Source: Variovorax paradoxus (GTDB lineage Bacteria > Pseudomonadota > Gammaproteobacteria > Burkholderiales > Burkholderiaceae_C). Taken from it: a DNA stretch of 64,000 nt. Under the pieces are notes generated by a model. That model had not been told where the DNA came from. It saw only the letters and a list, made by a program, of their open reading frames with translations, and searched no databases. The stretch lies in NCBI RefSeq assembly GCF_030815855.1, contig NZ_JAUSXG010000001.1, positions 1 to 64,000 on the forward strand. Reading direction: 5' to 3'. Shown here one piece after another: positions 8,173 through 16,761 of the stretch (within the stretch, counting starts at the first letter, position 1; the number at the start of each line of letters is the position of its first letter). The position numbers and the translations under genes are program-made.

Positions 8173-9761
8173 TGCCGTTGCCCGCAGCGGCCACGCTCCG
8201 CACCTCGCGCACCTTTTCCGCTGTCGGCCTGCTGCGCCTTCTCGGCTTTGCTTTCGCGGGTCTTGCGCAGGCCGCCGCCATTGCCTGGCCCGCGAACGGC
8301 CAGCCGCTGTGGTGGCTGCAGCTGATCTCGCTGGCGGCGCTCGTCGGCCTGCTGGACCGGCTGCGCGCCGAGGGCGCCGGCTGGCGTCGCGCCGGCCTGC
8401 ATGGCTGGGTCTTCTCGGCGGCCTGGCTCACCGGCAGCTTCTGGTGGCTCTTCATCTCGATGCACACCTACGGCGGGCTTCCGGCACCGCTCGCGGCCAT
8501 TGCGGTGCTCGCGCTTGCGGCGGCGCTCGGGCTCTATTACGCCGCCGCCTGTGCCTGGTTCGTCACCCGAGGACCGAGAGGGGCCGTGGCCGGCGCCTTG
8601 GTGTTCGCCGCGCTGTGGACGCTGGCCGAGCTCGTGCGCGGCAGCTGGTTCACCGGATTCCCTTGGGGTGCCGGCGGCTACGCGCATGTCGAGGGGCCAC
8701 TGGCAGCCTGGGCACCGTGGATCGGTGTGTACGGCATCGGCGCATTCGCAGCCATCGCGGCCGCGCTGGTCGCGCTCACACGGCCTGCGCGCACCGCGGC
8801 GCTCGCGCAGTCGCTGGTCGTGATCGCCGCCGTGTTCGCGGCGCCGCACTTGATCGATCCGCTGCCCGCCGACGCACGAGGCGAAAAGGGTTCCAGCGGC
8901 AAGCTGCAGATGGCACTGCTCCAAGGCAACATCCCGCAAGACGAGAAATTCATTCCCGGCGGCGGCATCGACCTGGCGCTGCGCTGGTATGGCGAACAGC
9001 TGCGCGACGCCAAGGCCTCGCTCGTGGTCACGCCCGAAACCGCGCTGCCGCTGCTGCCGCAGCAACTGCCCGCCGGCTACCTCGAGGCCATCCAGGCGCG
9101 CTACAGCCAAGGCGCGCAAGCCGCCATCGTCGGCCTTCCGATGGGTGGCCAGGGCACCTACCGCAACGCGGTGCTCGGCTTCCAGCCCGGCGCCGCAGAG
9201 CCCTACAGCTACAGCAAGCACCATCTGGTGCCGTTCGGCGAATTCATTCCACCGGGCTTTCGCTGGTTCATCCGCATGATGAACATTCCGCTCGGCGACT
9301 TCGCGCGCGGCGGCCTGGCGCAGGCGCCTTTCGCGTGGCAGGGCCAGCGTATCGCGCCGAACATCTGCTACGAAGACCTGTTCGGCGACGAGATCGGCGC
9401 CAACTTCAAGGACGAGGCCACGGCGCCGACCATCCTGCTCAACGTGAGCAACATCGCATGGTTCGGCAACTCGGTCGCCATCGACCAGCACCTGGCCATC
9501 TCGCGCATGCGCTCGCTCGAATTCGCGCGCCCGATGGTGCGGGCCACCAACACCGGCGCGACCGTGGTCATCGATGCCGAAGGCCGCGTCACGCACCGGT
9601 TGCCGCGGCTCACGCGCGGCGTGCTCGAAGCGTCGGTCGAAGGCCGCACAGGGCTCACGCCCTATGCGCGCTGGGTGGCGCCGTTCGGCCTCTGGCCGCT
9701 GTGGATTGCTGCGATCGCCGTCGTCGTCATCGCTTTCCTACTGCGCCGCCGCAAGGCCTGA
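8172..9761 (+). CDS. lnt: Apolipoprotein N-acyltransferase
   Basis: A 529-residue inner-membrane enzyme that adds the third acyl chain to the N-terminal cysteine of lipoproteins. About six to seven transmembrane segments fill residues 15-230, followed by a periplasmic nitrilase-fold domain and a final C-terminal membrane helix. The catalytic triad is visible as E289 (TPETALP), K349 (SKHHLVPFG) and C399 (NICYED), matching E267-K335-C387 of E. coli. It is translationally coupled to corC by one base of overlap. The length is normal. Confidence 0.96.
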   Translation: MPLPAAATLRTSRTFSAVGLLRLLGFAFAGLAQAAAIAWPANGQPLWWLQLISLAALVGLLDRLRAEGAGWRRAGLHGWVFSAAWLTGSFWWLFISMHTYGGLPAPLAAIAVLALAAALGLYYAAACAWFVTRGPRGAVAGALVFAALWTLAELVRGSWFTGFPWGAGGYAHVEGPLAAWAPWIGVYGIGAFAAIAAALVALTRPARTAALAQSLVVIAAVFAAPHLIDPLPADARGEKGSSGKLQMALLQGNIPQDEKFIPGGGIDLALRWYGEQLRDAKASLVVTPETALPLLPQQLPAGYLEAIQARYSQGAQAAIVGLPMGGQGTYRNAVLGFQPGAAEPYSYSKHHLVPFGEFIPPGFRWFIRMMNIPLGDFARGGLAQAPFAWQGQRIAPNICYEDLFGDEIGANFKDEATAPTILLNVSNIAWFGNSVAIDQHLAISRMRSLEFARPMVRATNTGATVVIDAEGRVTHRLPRLTRGVLEASVEGRTGLTPYARWVAPFGLWPLWIAAIAVVVIAFLLRRRKA

Positions 9762-9776
9762 AGCAGAGCGCCAACG

Positions 9777-11150
9777 TCAGGCCGTTGCCGGAGCGGCCTT
9801 CACAGGCCAGTCGCGCAGCTTGCCCGGGTTCAGCAGCCCCATCGGATCGAAGCGTTTCTTCATCTCGATGACTTCGGGCGGCAGCGGCCCACCCGCCTTA
9901 CCGTCCTCCACGATGTTGACGTGCGGGTTGTTGATGTGCACGTTGTGCGCACGGTGAATGTCGATGATCTCCGCGAGCCTCTCTTCGGTGGTGAAGCGAA
10001 CCAGCTGAAGCCCGCTGCAGGTCATGAGCCCCGCCACGTTGCGGATGAACTCGATGTGCATCATCACCTCGCCGCCGAGCAGTTTTTCCATCTCGATGAC
10101 CTGCTCGACATGCCGGCCCGGCACGAAGCCGCTTTGCAGATAGGTCAGCGTCGGGTCGACTTTCAGCGCATGCAGCGTGGTGTGGTTCCAGGTGAACTCC
10201 ATCAGCGTGCGGTTGCTCTTCTGCACTTCGGCCGCCGTCTTGCGGTAGCCGACGGTGCCGCCATGCGCCTCGGCCAGCAGCAGCATTGCCGGCTCGCAAG
10301 ACTCGGCCACAAGCGACAGCACCGTGTGGCAGCCCTCGGGCAAATGCGCCGCTAGCTGTGCCAGGTGATCGGAAGTGGGCGCGGCGAAGAAGGCGACCTC
10401 CCGCTTCACGATGCCGGGCGCGTTCGCGAGCTTGTCGGCGAAGTGCAGTGCGTCTTCGAACTTGTCGAAGGTCACCAGTGTTTCGAGCCAAGGGTGCGCC
10501 GGCGCGAGTGCGATCTCCAGTTCCAGCACGAGCCCGTTGGTGCCCCAGAGGTGGTGCATGCGCATGGCCTCGGCACCGCGCAGCTCGACCATCCGAGGCT
10601 CGGCCTCGATGGTCATGGCGCGGATGCCGAGCACGTTGCCGGGCGCGCCGAGCGGGCCGTAGTTGATCGAACCCACGCCGCCGAAACCGCCGCCGAACAG
10701 GCCCCCCAGCGTGGCGCTGCGGTAGGTCGAGGGCACGCAGCGCATCTCCTGGCCGGAGGGCTTGGTCTGCTTCTCGAGCTCGCCCAGGCGAATGCCGGCC
10801 TGCGCGCGCGCCACGCCGGGCTTTGCCCACAGGAAGGCGTTGTAGCCCGTCATGTCGAGCACCACCCCGCCCGCCAGCGGCGTGGTCTGTCCATAGTTGC
10901 CGGTGCCGCTGCCGCGAAGGGTGATGGGCACGTTGCGTCGCGCGCAGGCGCCGACCACTGCTCGGATTTCGTCCTCGGTGCGCGGACGCACGACCACGTC
11001 GGCGCGCTTGTCCTTCAATTGGCGGTTCAGCACCGGGCTGAACCAGGAGAAGTCTTGCGACAGACGGGCCACGCGGCTTTCGTCGGTGATCCAGTCGAGT
11101 TCGGGCAGCTCGAGCAACAGCTGTTCGATGGCGGAAATGGAGGCGTTCAT
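9777..11150 (-). CDS. FAD-linked oxidase (GlcD/FAD_binding_4 type)
   Basis: A 457-residue flavoprotein with an N-terminal PCMH-type FAD-binding domain (about residues 50-230). The segments LRGSGTGNYGQ and GLFGGGFGGVGS are the usual FAD pyrophosphate contacts. A C-terminal FAD-oxidase cap domain ends in FDPMGLLNPGK, as in glycolate/lactate-type oxidases. It is the last gene of the minus-strand operon that starts with the flavodoxin-like reductase at 16611, and follows the ABC permease by 10 bases. The ATG at 11150 is preferred; a TTG two codons upstream is also in frame, and neither has a strong ribosome binding site. It may oxidise an alpha-hydroxy acid or amine released by the hydrolases of the operon. 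Confidence 0.85.
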   Translation of the reverse strand: MNASISAIEQLLLELPELDWITDESRVARLSQDFSWFSPVLNRQLKDKRADVVVRPRTEDEIRAVVGACARRNVPITLRGSGTGNYGQTTPLAGGVVLDMTGYNAFLWAKPGVARAQAGIRLGELEKQTKPSGQEMRCVPSTYRSATLGGLFGGGFGGVGSINYGPLGAPGNVLGIRAMTIEAEPRMVELRGAEAMRMHHLWGTNGLVLELEIALAPAHPWLETLVTFDKFEDALHFADKLANAPGIVKREVAFFAAPTSDHLAQLAAHLPEGCHTVLSLVAESCEPAMLLLAEAHGGTVGYRKTAAEVQKSNRTLMEFTWNHTTLHALKVDPTLTYLQSGFVPGRHVEQVIEMEKLLGGEVMMHIEFIRNVAGLMTCSGLQLVRFTTEERLAEIIDIHRAHNVHINNPHVNIVEDGKAGGPLPPEVIEMKKRFDPMGLLNPGKLRDWPVKAAPATA

Positions 11151-11160
11151 GGTCAAGGGT

Positions 11161-11967
11161 TCAATCCTGGGAAAGTTCGCTCGCGTGCCACGAGCCCAGC
11201 GCCAGCTTGGTGAGCCAGGCCATCAGCACGAAGAGCGCGACGCCGGTCAGCGAAATGAGCAGCAAGGCCGCGAACATGCGCGGAATGTTCAGCTGAAAGC
11301 CGGCCTGCAGAATCTGGTACGCCAGCCCCGCGCCCGAGCCACCCGTGCCGGCCACGAACTCGGCCACCACTGCACCGATCAGCGCGAGGCCGCTCGAGAT
11401 GCGCAGCCCGCCGAAGAAGTACGGCAGCGCGCTCGGAATGCGCAGCCGCACCAGCTGCTGCCAGCGTGTCGCGCGGTTGAGCTTGAAATAGCTCTGCAGG
11501 TCCGGGTCGATGCTGCGCAGGCCCAGCGTGGTGTTGCTGATGATCGGGAACAGCGCCACCAGCGCGGCGCACACCGTCATTGCGGCCACCGGGTTTTTCA
11601 CCCAGATGATGATGAGCGGCGCGACCGCCACGATGGGCGTCACCTGCAGCAGCACCGCATACGGAAAGAGTGCGGTTTCGATGCGTTTGCTCTGCACGAA
11701 AAGAAACGAAATCAGCACGCCCGCCACGGTGGCCAGCGCAAACGACAGCAGCGTGATCTTGAGCGTGACCAGCAGCGCATTGCCGAGCGGCACCCAGTCG
11801 GTGACGAGTGTCTGCACCATCAGGAACGGCGAGGGCACCAGGTAGGGCGGCAGTTCCATTGCGACCACCACCCACTGCCAGAGGGCGACCAGCACCACGC
11901 CGATGAGCACCGGGTAAAGCACGCGCTGCACGCGCGGCTGGCTTAGAAGGGGCGTGCTCTTTTTCAT
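11161..11967 (-). CDS. ABC transporter permease, NitT/TauT type
   Basis: A 268-residue inner-membrane permease of the SsuC/TauC/NrtB class with about six transmembrane helices. The EAA-type cytoplasmic loop (FKLNRATRWQQLVRLRIPSALPYFFGGLRI region, about residues 146-175) contacts the ATPase. Its start overlaps the stop of the ATPase gene in an ATGA. Together with the binding protein and ATPase it forms a complete importer, probably with homodimeric permease and ATPase. Confidence 0.93.
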   Translation of the reverse strand: MKKSTPLLSQPRVQRVLYPVLIGVVLVALWQWVVVAMELPPYLVPSPFLMVQTLVTDWVPLGNALLVTLKITLLSFALATVAGVLISFLFVQSKRIETALFPYAVLLQVTPIVAVAPLIIIWVKNPVAAMTVCAALVALFPIISNTTLGLRSIDPDLQSYFKLNRATRWQQLVRLRIPSALPYFFGGLRISSGLALIGAVVAEFVAGTGGSGAGLAYQILQAGFQLNIPRMFAALLLISLTGVALFVLMAWLTKLALGSWHASELSQD

Positions 11968-12794
11968 TGCGCATGCTCCTCGTCGCCTTGGCTCGCGCGC
12001 AGCAGGCTGTCCTGCAGGCGCTTGGCATGGCGCGCAAATTCCGGCGTGACCATGAAATCGGGTGTGCGCGGATAGGGCTCGTCGATGTGGAACTGTTCCA
12101 CCACGCGACCCGGCCGCGCGGCCATCATCACCACGCGGGTCGAGAGGAACACCGCCTCGTGAATCGAGTGCGTCACGAAAATCACCGTGAGCTTCTTCTT
12201 GCGCCAGAGGTCGAGCAGATCGGCGTCGAGCTTGTGGCGCGTGATCTCGTCGAGTGCGCCGAAGGGCTCGTCCATCAGCAGCAGGTCGGGCTGGGTGACC
12301 AGCCCGCGCGCGATCGACACGCGCATCTGCATGCCACCCGAGAGCGCGCGCGGCAACGCATCGGCAAACTTATCGAGCCCCACCAGTGCAAGCGATTCCA
12401 TCACCCGTGCATCGGCCTCCTTGCGCGGCACGCCGGCCAGGTCGAGCGGCAGCCGCACGTTGGTGCGCACGCTGGCCCATGGCATCAACGTGGCCGACTG
12501 GAACACGAACGACAGCTTGTGCGGGCAGCTGTGGATTTCCGCCACCGGCTTGCGCCACACAAGCAGCCGCCCGTCGCTGGGCTCGAGCATGCCCGCCACC
12601 ATCTTGAGCAGCGTGCTCTTGCCGCAGCCCGAAGGGCCCAGCAGCGTGACGAATTCGCCTTCGGCGATCGACAGGTCCACCGGCAGCAGCGCCTGTGTGC
12701 CGTTCGGGTAAGTCTTTTCGGCCGAGAGCACTTCCACCGCGGGCACGGCAGGCACCGCGGGCGGCGCAAGGGTGTGAGGTTCGATGCGATTCAT
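11964..12794 (-). CDS. ABC transporter ATP-binding protein, NitT/TauT type
   Basis: A 276-residue ATPase. Walker A is GPSGCGKST at 53-61, the Q-loop is FVFQS at 97-101, the signature is LSGGM at 151-155, Walker B is LLLMDE at 171-176, and a switch histidine follows in VTHSIHEA. The PPAVPAVPAV stretch near residues 11-20 is a low-complexity N-terminal extension before the conserved domain. It overlaps the permease gene by four bases and lies 11 bases after the binding-protein gene. It powers uptake of the unidentified substrate of this operon. Confidence 0.94.
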   Translation of the reverse strand: MNRIEPHTLAPPAVPAVPAVEVLSAEKTYPNGTQALLPVDLSIAEGEFVTLLGPSGCGKSTLLKMVAGMLEPSDGRLLVWRKPVAEIHSCPHKLSFVFQSATLMPWASVRTNVRLPLDLAGVPRKEADARVMESLALVGLDKFADALPRALSGGMQMRVSIARGLVTQPDLLLMDEPFGALDEITRHKLDADLLDLWRKKKLTVIFVTHSIHEAVFLSTRVVMMAARPGRVVEQFHIDEPYPRTPDFMVTPEFARHAKRLQDSLLRASQGDEEHAQ

Positions 12795-12805
12795 GAAAGG
12801 AAGGC

Positions 12806-13795
12806 TCAGGGCAGAACCTTGGCGTCCTTGACGAACTCGGTCGTGTAGGTCTTCGCGAGCTCCACCTTCGCCGGGTCGAGCAGCTTGGCGCTCACGAGAA
12901 AGTCGTAGCTCGCCTTGGAACGCGCGTCGGTCATCACGCCGATGCCGAGTGTGGCCGCGTCGCCGCCGGTGACCATGCCCATTTCCTTCAGCTTGGCGAC
13001 GCTGTAGGCCAGTTGGTCGTCGGTCATGTTGGGGTTGTCCTTCTTGATCAGCGCGTTGGCGGGCGCCGGGTCGGCGAGGTAGCTCTTCCAGCCTTCGGCC
13101 GAAGCCTTCACGAAGGCCGCCACTTGCTTGCTGCGATCCTTCACGGTCTTTTCCATGCACGACACCGTGGTGGCATACGCCGGAAAGCCGTGGTCGCTGA
13201 ACATCAGCACCGTGCTCTTCACGCCGGCTTTCTGGATCGCGTAGGGCTCCGAGGTCAGGTAGCCCTGCTGCGCGGTGTTCTTGTCGGCCACGAAGGGCTG
13301 GATGTTGAAGGTGTAGGGACGCGTCTGTTCGTCGGTGAAGCCGAACTTCGCCTTGAGCCACGGCCAGTAGCCGCGGTTGGCCTGCGCGCCGATCAGCAGC
13401 GTCTTGCCCTTGAGGTCCTCGAACTTCTTGACGTCGTCGTGCGCGATCAGGACCTGCGGATCCTTCTGGAAGAAGGCGGCCACATTGACCACCGGCACGC
13501 CGCCTTCGCGTACCTGCATCATCTGGATGTCGCTCGAACCCATGATGCAGTCGGCCTGGCCCGCGGCCATCATCTGCGTGATGTTGACCTGGGGGCCGCC
13601 CATCTTGATGGTCACGTCGAGTCCGTGCTTCTTGTAGATGCCCTGCGCCACCGCCTGGTAGAAGCCGCCATGCTCGGCTTGCGCGTACCAGTTGGTCATG
13701 TAGGTGAACTTGTCCTGCGCCTGGGCCGGTACGGCGGCGGCGAACAGTGCGAGCGCGGCGGCGCCGGCCATGGAAAGAGAAAAAGAAGAACGCAT
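12806..13795 (-). CDS. ABC substrate-binding protein, NMT1/THI5-like
   Basis: A 329-residue periplasmic binding protein with a cleavable signal peptide of about 26 residues (cut after AQA). The mature start TNWYAQAEHGGFYQA is typical of the NMT1 group, whose members bind pyrimidine precursors, riboflavin-like compounds, formylaminopyrimidines or sulfonates. The start at 13795 has GAGAGG upstream; a longer in-frame start would enter the gap to the creatininase gene. The setting, next to a cytosine-deaminase-like enzyme and a creatininase-family hydrolase, supports a nitrogen heterocycle as ligand, but this is inference. Confidence 0.92.
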   Translation of the reverse strand: MRSSFSLSMAGAAALALFAAAVPAQAQDKFTYMTNWYAQAEHGGFYQAVAQGIYKKHGLDVTIKMGGPQVNITQMMAAGQADCIMGSSDIQMMQVREGGVPVVNVAAFFQKDPQVLIAHDDVKKFEDLKGKTLLIGAQANRGYWPWLKAKFGFTDEQTRPYTFNIQPFVADKNTAQQGYLTSEPYAIQKAGVKSTVLMFSDHGFPAYATTVSCMEKTVKDRSKQVAAFVKASAEGWKSYLADPAPANALIKKDNPNMTDDQLAYSVAKLKEMGMVTGGDAATLGIGVMTDARSKASYDFLVSAKLLDPAKVELAKTYTTEFVKDAKVLP

Positions 13796-13871
13796 GGTGG
13801 GAACCTCTCGAGGTGGGTGGAAGAACGGTTGAAGAAGAAGGAAGCCAGCGAACCGATGCAAGGAGCGCGCC

Positions 13872-14735
13872 TCAGGCGGGCTCGAACGACTGCTGGACAA
13901 AGCCCTGCTGGTGGCCGCGCTCCCAGGTCGCCTCTTCGCGCACCACCCAGCGCAGGGCATGGAGCTCCGTCAGCGCCTGCGCCCAGCTGTCCGAGAGCGT
14001 GTCGAGAATTTCTTCGCCCTGTTCGCGCGTGGCGCTGGTGGGATCGCCGATCACGCCGCTCGGGCCGAAGTCACGCGCGGTCCATGCGCAGGCCGGGCGG
14101 CCGTCGGCCGACAGCAGCTTGATCGGGAACGGCGGCGGAAAGTTGGCGGCTGCGCGCTCCATGTGCACGGTGTCGGGCGACAGCGCGAGCATCAACGCCG
14201 TCTCGGAATGGCCGGCGTGCATCGACAAGCGCTTTTCCTGCTCGCCGATCTGCTTGCTCGAGGCGTTCGGCAGGCGCGAAACGCCGTGCGGCACCACCAC
14301 GAAGTCGCCGTGCCGCAGGCGCAGTTCACGCGCCGCCATTTCCAGCACCTGCGGCTGGCCGCCGTGGCCGTTGGCAAACAGCAGTTTGCGAAAGCCCGCG
14401 CGGTAGACCGATTCGCCGATCTCGGTCACCGTCGACAAGAGCGTGGTGCCGGTGAGCGTCATGGTGCCGGGAAAGTGCAGGTGCTCTTCCGATTTGCCAT
14501 AGGTGATGGTGGGCAGCGCAAAGGCCCGCACTTCGGGCGGCAGCTTTTCGAGCGCCTTGCCCATCACGCCCGAGGCGATCACGCTGTCGACCGAGCAGGG
14601 CAGGTGCGGGCCGTGCTGCTCGATGGCGCCGCACGGCAGCACGATGACCGTGTTCTCGCGATCGGGCAGGGCGGCGATTTCCGTCCAGCTCAGGTAGGGC
14701 AGGAAGCGGTGGGGCGGTATGTAGCCGTGGAGCAT
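13872..14735 (-). CDS. Creatininase-family amidohydrolase
   Basis: A 287-residue metal-dependent hydrolase of the creatininase family, which opens cyclic amides or removes formyl groups (creatininase, MftE, ArfB are members). The metal site is visible as E39 and H41 in AIEQHGPH, D50 in CSVDSV, H124 in NGHGG and E178 in HSETA. The start at 14735 has AAGGA eight bases upstream. It sits between the deaminase-like gene and the ABC genes in one operon. True creatininase activity is not proven; a related ring-opening or deformylating step is equally consistent. Confidence 0.9.
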   Translation of the reverse strand: MLHGYIPPHRFLPYLSWTEIAALPDRENTVIVLPCGAIEQHGPHLPCSVDSVIASGVMGKALEKLPPEVRAFALPTITYGKSEEHLHFPGTMTLTGTTLLSTVTEIGESVYRAGFRKLLFANGHGGQPQVLEMAARELRLRHGDFVVVPHGVSRLPNASSKQIGEQEKRLSMHAGHSETALMLALSPDTVHMERAAANFPPPFPIKLLSADGRPACAWTARDFGPSGVIGDPTSATREQGEEILDTLSDSWAQALTELHALRWVVREEATWERGHQQGFVQQSFEPA

Positions 14736-14752
14736 GGCAGGTCCTTGGTTCT

Positions 14753-16027
14753 TTAGCGGGAATGAAAGGGCGTGGCGTCGCCGTGCGTCACGCAGCCGTC
14801 GCGCAGCACCACGCGGGTGGCGCTGCGCGAGGGCCAGCCGTGGCGGTCGGCGTGGGTGAACAGCACCAGGTCGGCCTTGACGCCGACGAGCGTGGGCGCC
14901 GCCGTGGCGGGCCCGCGCCGAAGCCAGTCGCCGCGGCACAGCGCCTGCGACCAGTTGTCGAAAGGCTCGTCCAGTTGCGCCACCAGCGCGGCGGTGCCCA
15001 GCGCCTCGACCGGGTCGAAGCTGCCTAGGCGGCAGAACGGGTCTTGCACGTTGTCGCTCGCGAACAGCAGCGGAATGCCGCGGTCGCGCGCTTCCTTCAC
15101 CAGCGTGATGCCGCGAAGGCGCGGGGTGCGGCCCGTCACCGCGTCCTGTAGCAGCAGGTTGGTGGCGGGCAGCGACACCACAGTGATGGGCGCGCGCGCC
15201 ACCGCGTCGAGCGTGGCAAAGGCCTGGGCCTCGGGTTGCGCGGCCAGCGCGCAGATATGGCCGCAGACCACGCGGCCGTCGAAGCCGATCTCGCGCAGGA
15301 TGCGGGCGGTGGTCTGCAAGCCGACCGCCGCCGGATTCAGTTCTTCATCGACGTGCAGATCGACGTCCAGGTCGCAGGCGTGCGCCGCCACCAACAAGTT
15401 GCGCAGCGCGTTCTTGCTCCAGTTGGTGGAATGCACGAACCCGCCGAGCAGCGCATGCGGGCCCGTGGCCTTCACCTGCCTGGCGAGCCGCAGCGCCTGC
15501 GCGGCCTCTTCGAACAGCGGCAGCTTGATGAGGCTGACCTGTTCTAGCCGCACCCGGCCCGCCCATTCTTGCGCCAGTTCGGCCATCACGGGCCAGGCCA
15601 TCGGCGTCGCATCGGGCTCCCACCAATCGACATGCGTGCGCACATGCGTGGTGCCGCATTCCCAGGCCCACTGCAGGCCGCGCGACGCGCGCTCGCGCAC
15701 GTCGCCGGCGCTCCAGTGCACGCGGTCGGCCAGCATTGCGTCGATCGCGCCGAGCAGGCCCGGCTGAACCTGTGTCATGCGCGGCAGCGTGAAGGCCTTG
15801 TCGAGGTGCGTGTGCGCATCGACGAAGCCGGGAAGCACCAGCGTGCCGGCAAGGTCCCAACCCTGCGGGGACGGCGCGGTGCCATCGGACGCGGGGCGCA
15901 CCGACTGCACACGCCCCGCTTCGAGCGCGATGCGCGCCAGCACCGGCACGCCGTCGCGCAACGGCCAATCGGAAGGGAGCAGCCAGCGCGGCAGGCGCGC
16001 GTTGTCGAGCAAAGCGGGCGCCGTCAT
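14753..16027 (-). CDS. Cytosine-deaminase-like amidohydrolase (CodA/AtzC group)
   Basis: A 424-residue amidohydrolase-superfamily enzyme. Every CodA metal or catalytic residue has a counterpart: H72 and H74 (HTHLDK), H225 and E228 (HVDEEL), H257 (CGHICA) and D325 (ASDNVQDPF, matching the DDVFDP motif of CodA). Family members hydrolyse amino or alkylamino groups on pyrimidines and triazines, or open cyclic ureas. The start overlaps the upstream reductase gene in ATGA (16024-16027). It probably works in sequence with the creatininase-family hydrolase downstream; the substrate is unknown. Confidence 0.88.
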   Translation of the reverse strand: MTAPALLDNARLPRWLLPSDWPLRDGVPVLARIALEAGRVQSVRPASDGTAPSPQGWDLAGTLVLPGFVDAHTHLDKAFTLPRMTQVQPGLLGAIDAMLADRVHWSAGDVRERASRGLQWAWECGTTHVRTHVDWWEPDATPMAWPVMAELAQEWAGRVRLEQVSLIKLPLFEEAAQALRLARQVKATGPHALLGGFVHSTNWSKNALRNLLVAAHACDLDVDLHVDEELNPAAVGLQTTARILREIGFDGRVVCGHICALAAQPEAQAFATLDAVARAPITVVSLPATNLLLQDAVTGRTPRLRGITLVKEARDRGIPLLFASDNVQDPFCRLGSFDPVEALGTAALVAQLDEPFDNWSQALCRGDWLRRGPATAAPTLVGVKADLVLFTHADRHGWPSRSATRVVLRDGCVTHGDATPFHSR

Positions 16028-16611
16028 GCGAAGCGCGCCATGGCGGCGCCCACCCGCGCCATGAAGCGCCTGAGTTGGGGCTCGGTCGCCACGTTCATGT
16101 GATAGTGGGCGTGGAAGTCCACCTTGGCCCTCTGGCCGGTGAGCCGCTTCATGTAGCGCGTGACGATCTTGCGCGGCGGATCGCCCATGTACCAGGCCAT
16201 CCAGCGCGGCCGCCCATAGGTGACCACGGCGCTGATGCGCTTGATGTGCGTGAGCATCGGCTTCACGTGGGCCGGGTCGCTGATGTCGAAGGCCACGCCG
16301 GGCATGAAGAGCCGGTCGAAGTAGCCCTTCAGCATCGCGGGCAGGCCGAAGCACCAGGTCGGAAAACAGAACACGATGCCCTCGGCCCACTGCAGACGCT
16401 CCACATAGGGCTTGAGCGGCAGCTGGTTGCCTGGCACCTCGTGGTAGCCCAGCCGCTCCTCGCGCGAGAGCACCGGGTCGAAGCCTTCGGCATACAGGTC
16501 GCAGTCGTCCACCTCGTGCCCGGCCGCGCGCAGGTTCTTCAGCACCTCCTGGTGCAGGGCGGCATGGAAGCTGGTTTCGACCGGATGGCAGTAGACGACG
16601 AGCACGCGCAT
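16024..16611 (-). CDS. NAD(P)H:quinone oxidoreductase-like flavodoxin-fold protein
   Basis: A 195-residue flavodoxin-like protein of the NQO1/KefF/MdaB group. The N-terminal strand LVVYCHPVETSFHAALH and the FPTWCFGLPAMLKGYFDRLF segment (about residues 83-102) bind FMN or FAD. It is the first gene of the 16611-9777 operon. It may supply reducing power to a ring-modifying step or recycle quinone reduced by the FAD oxidase at the other end of the operon. Four bases upstream of the ATG lies a near-palindrome TTGACCGGTTAA (16616-16627) that could be an operator. Confidence 0.85.
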   Translation of the reverse strand: MRVLVVYCHPVETSFHAALHQEVLKNLRAAGHEVDDCDLYAEGFDPVLSREERLGYHEVPGNQLPLKPYVERLQWAEGIVFCFPTWCFGLPAMLKGYFDRLFMPGVAFDISDPAHVKPMLTHIKRISAVVTYGRPRWMAWYMGDPPRKIVTRYMKRLTGQRAKVDFHAHYHMNVATEPQLRRFMARVGAAMARFA

Positions 16612-16714
16612 GGTGTTGACCGGTTAATCAGAGCAAGTGGTCAGGTTATGCAAGCGACGTGCCAGTCTGGATGCACTGGAGTGGGGATGCGGGCTGTGCC
16701 GGTCCGCAGGGGGG

Positions 16715-16743
16715 CTGCCAGCGTCCAGTAATATGGCTGGCAG
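16715..16743. promoter_or_regulatory. Inverted repeat upstream of the TPR glycosyltransferase-like gene
   Basis: CTGCCAGC (16715-16722) and GCTGGCAG (16736-16743) are perfect 8-base inverted arms around an AT-richer 13-base centre that contains TAATAT. This could be an operator over a promoter or an mRNA hairpin for the gene starting at 16762 or 16849. The divergent gap 16612-16761 holds nothing else convincing beyond the near-palindrome at 16616-16627. Confidence 0.35.
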
Positions 16744-16761
16744 AAACAGTTTGTATCCTGG

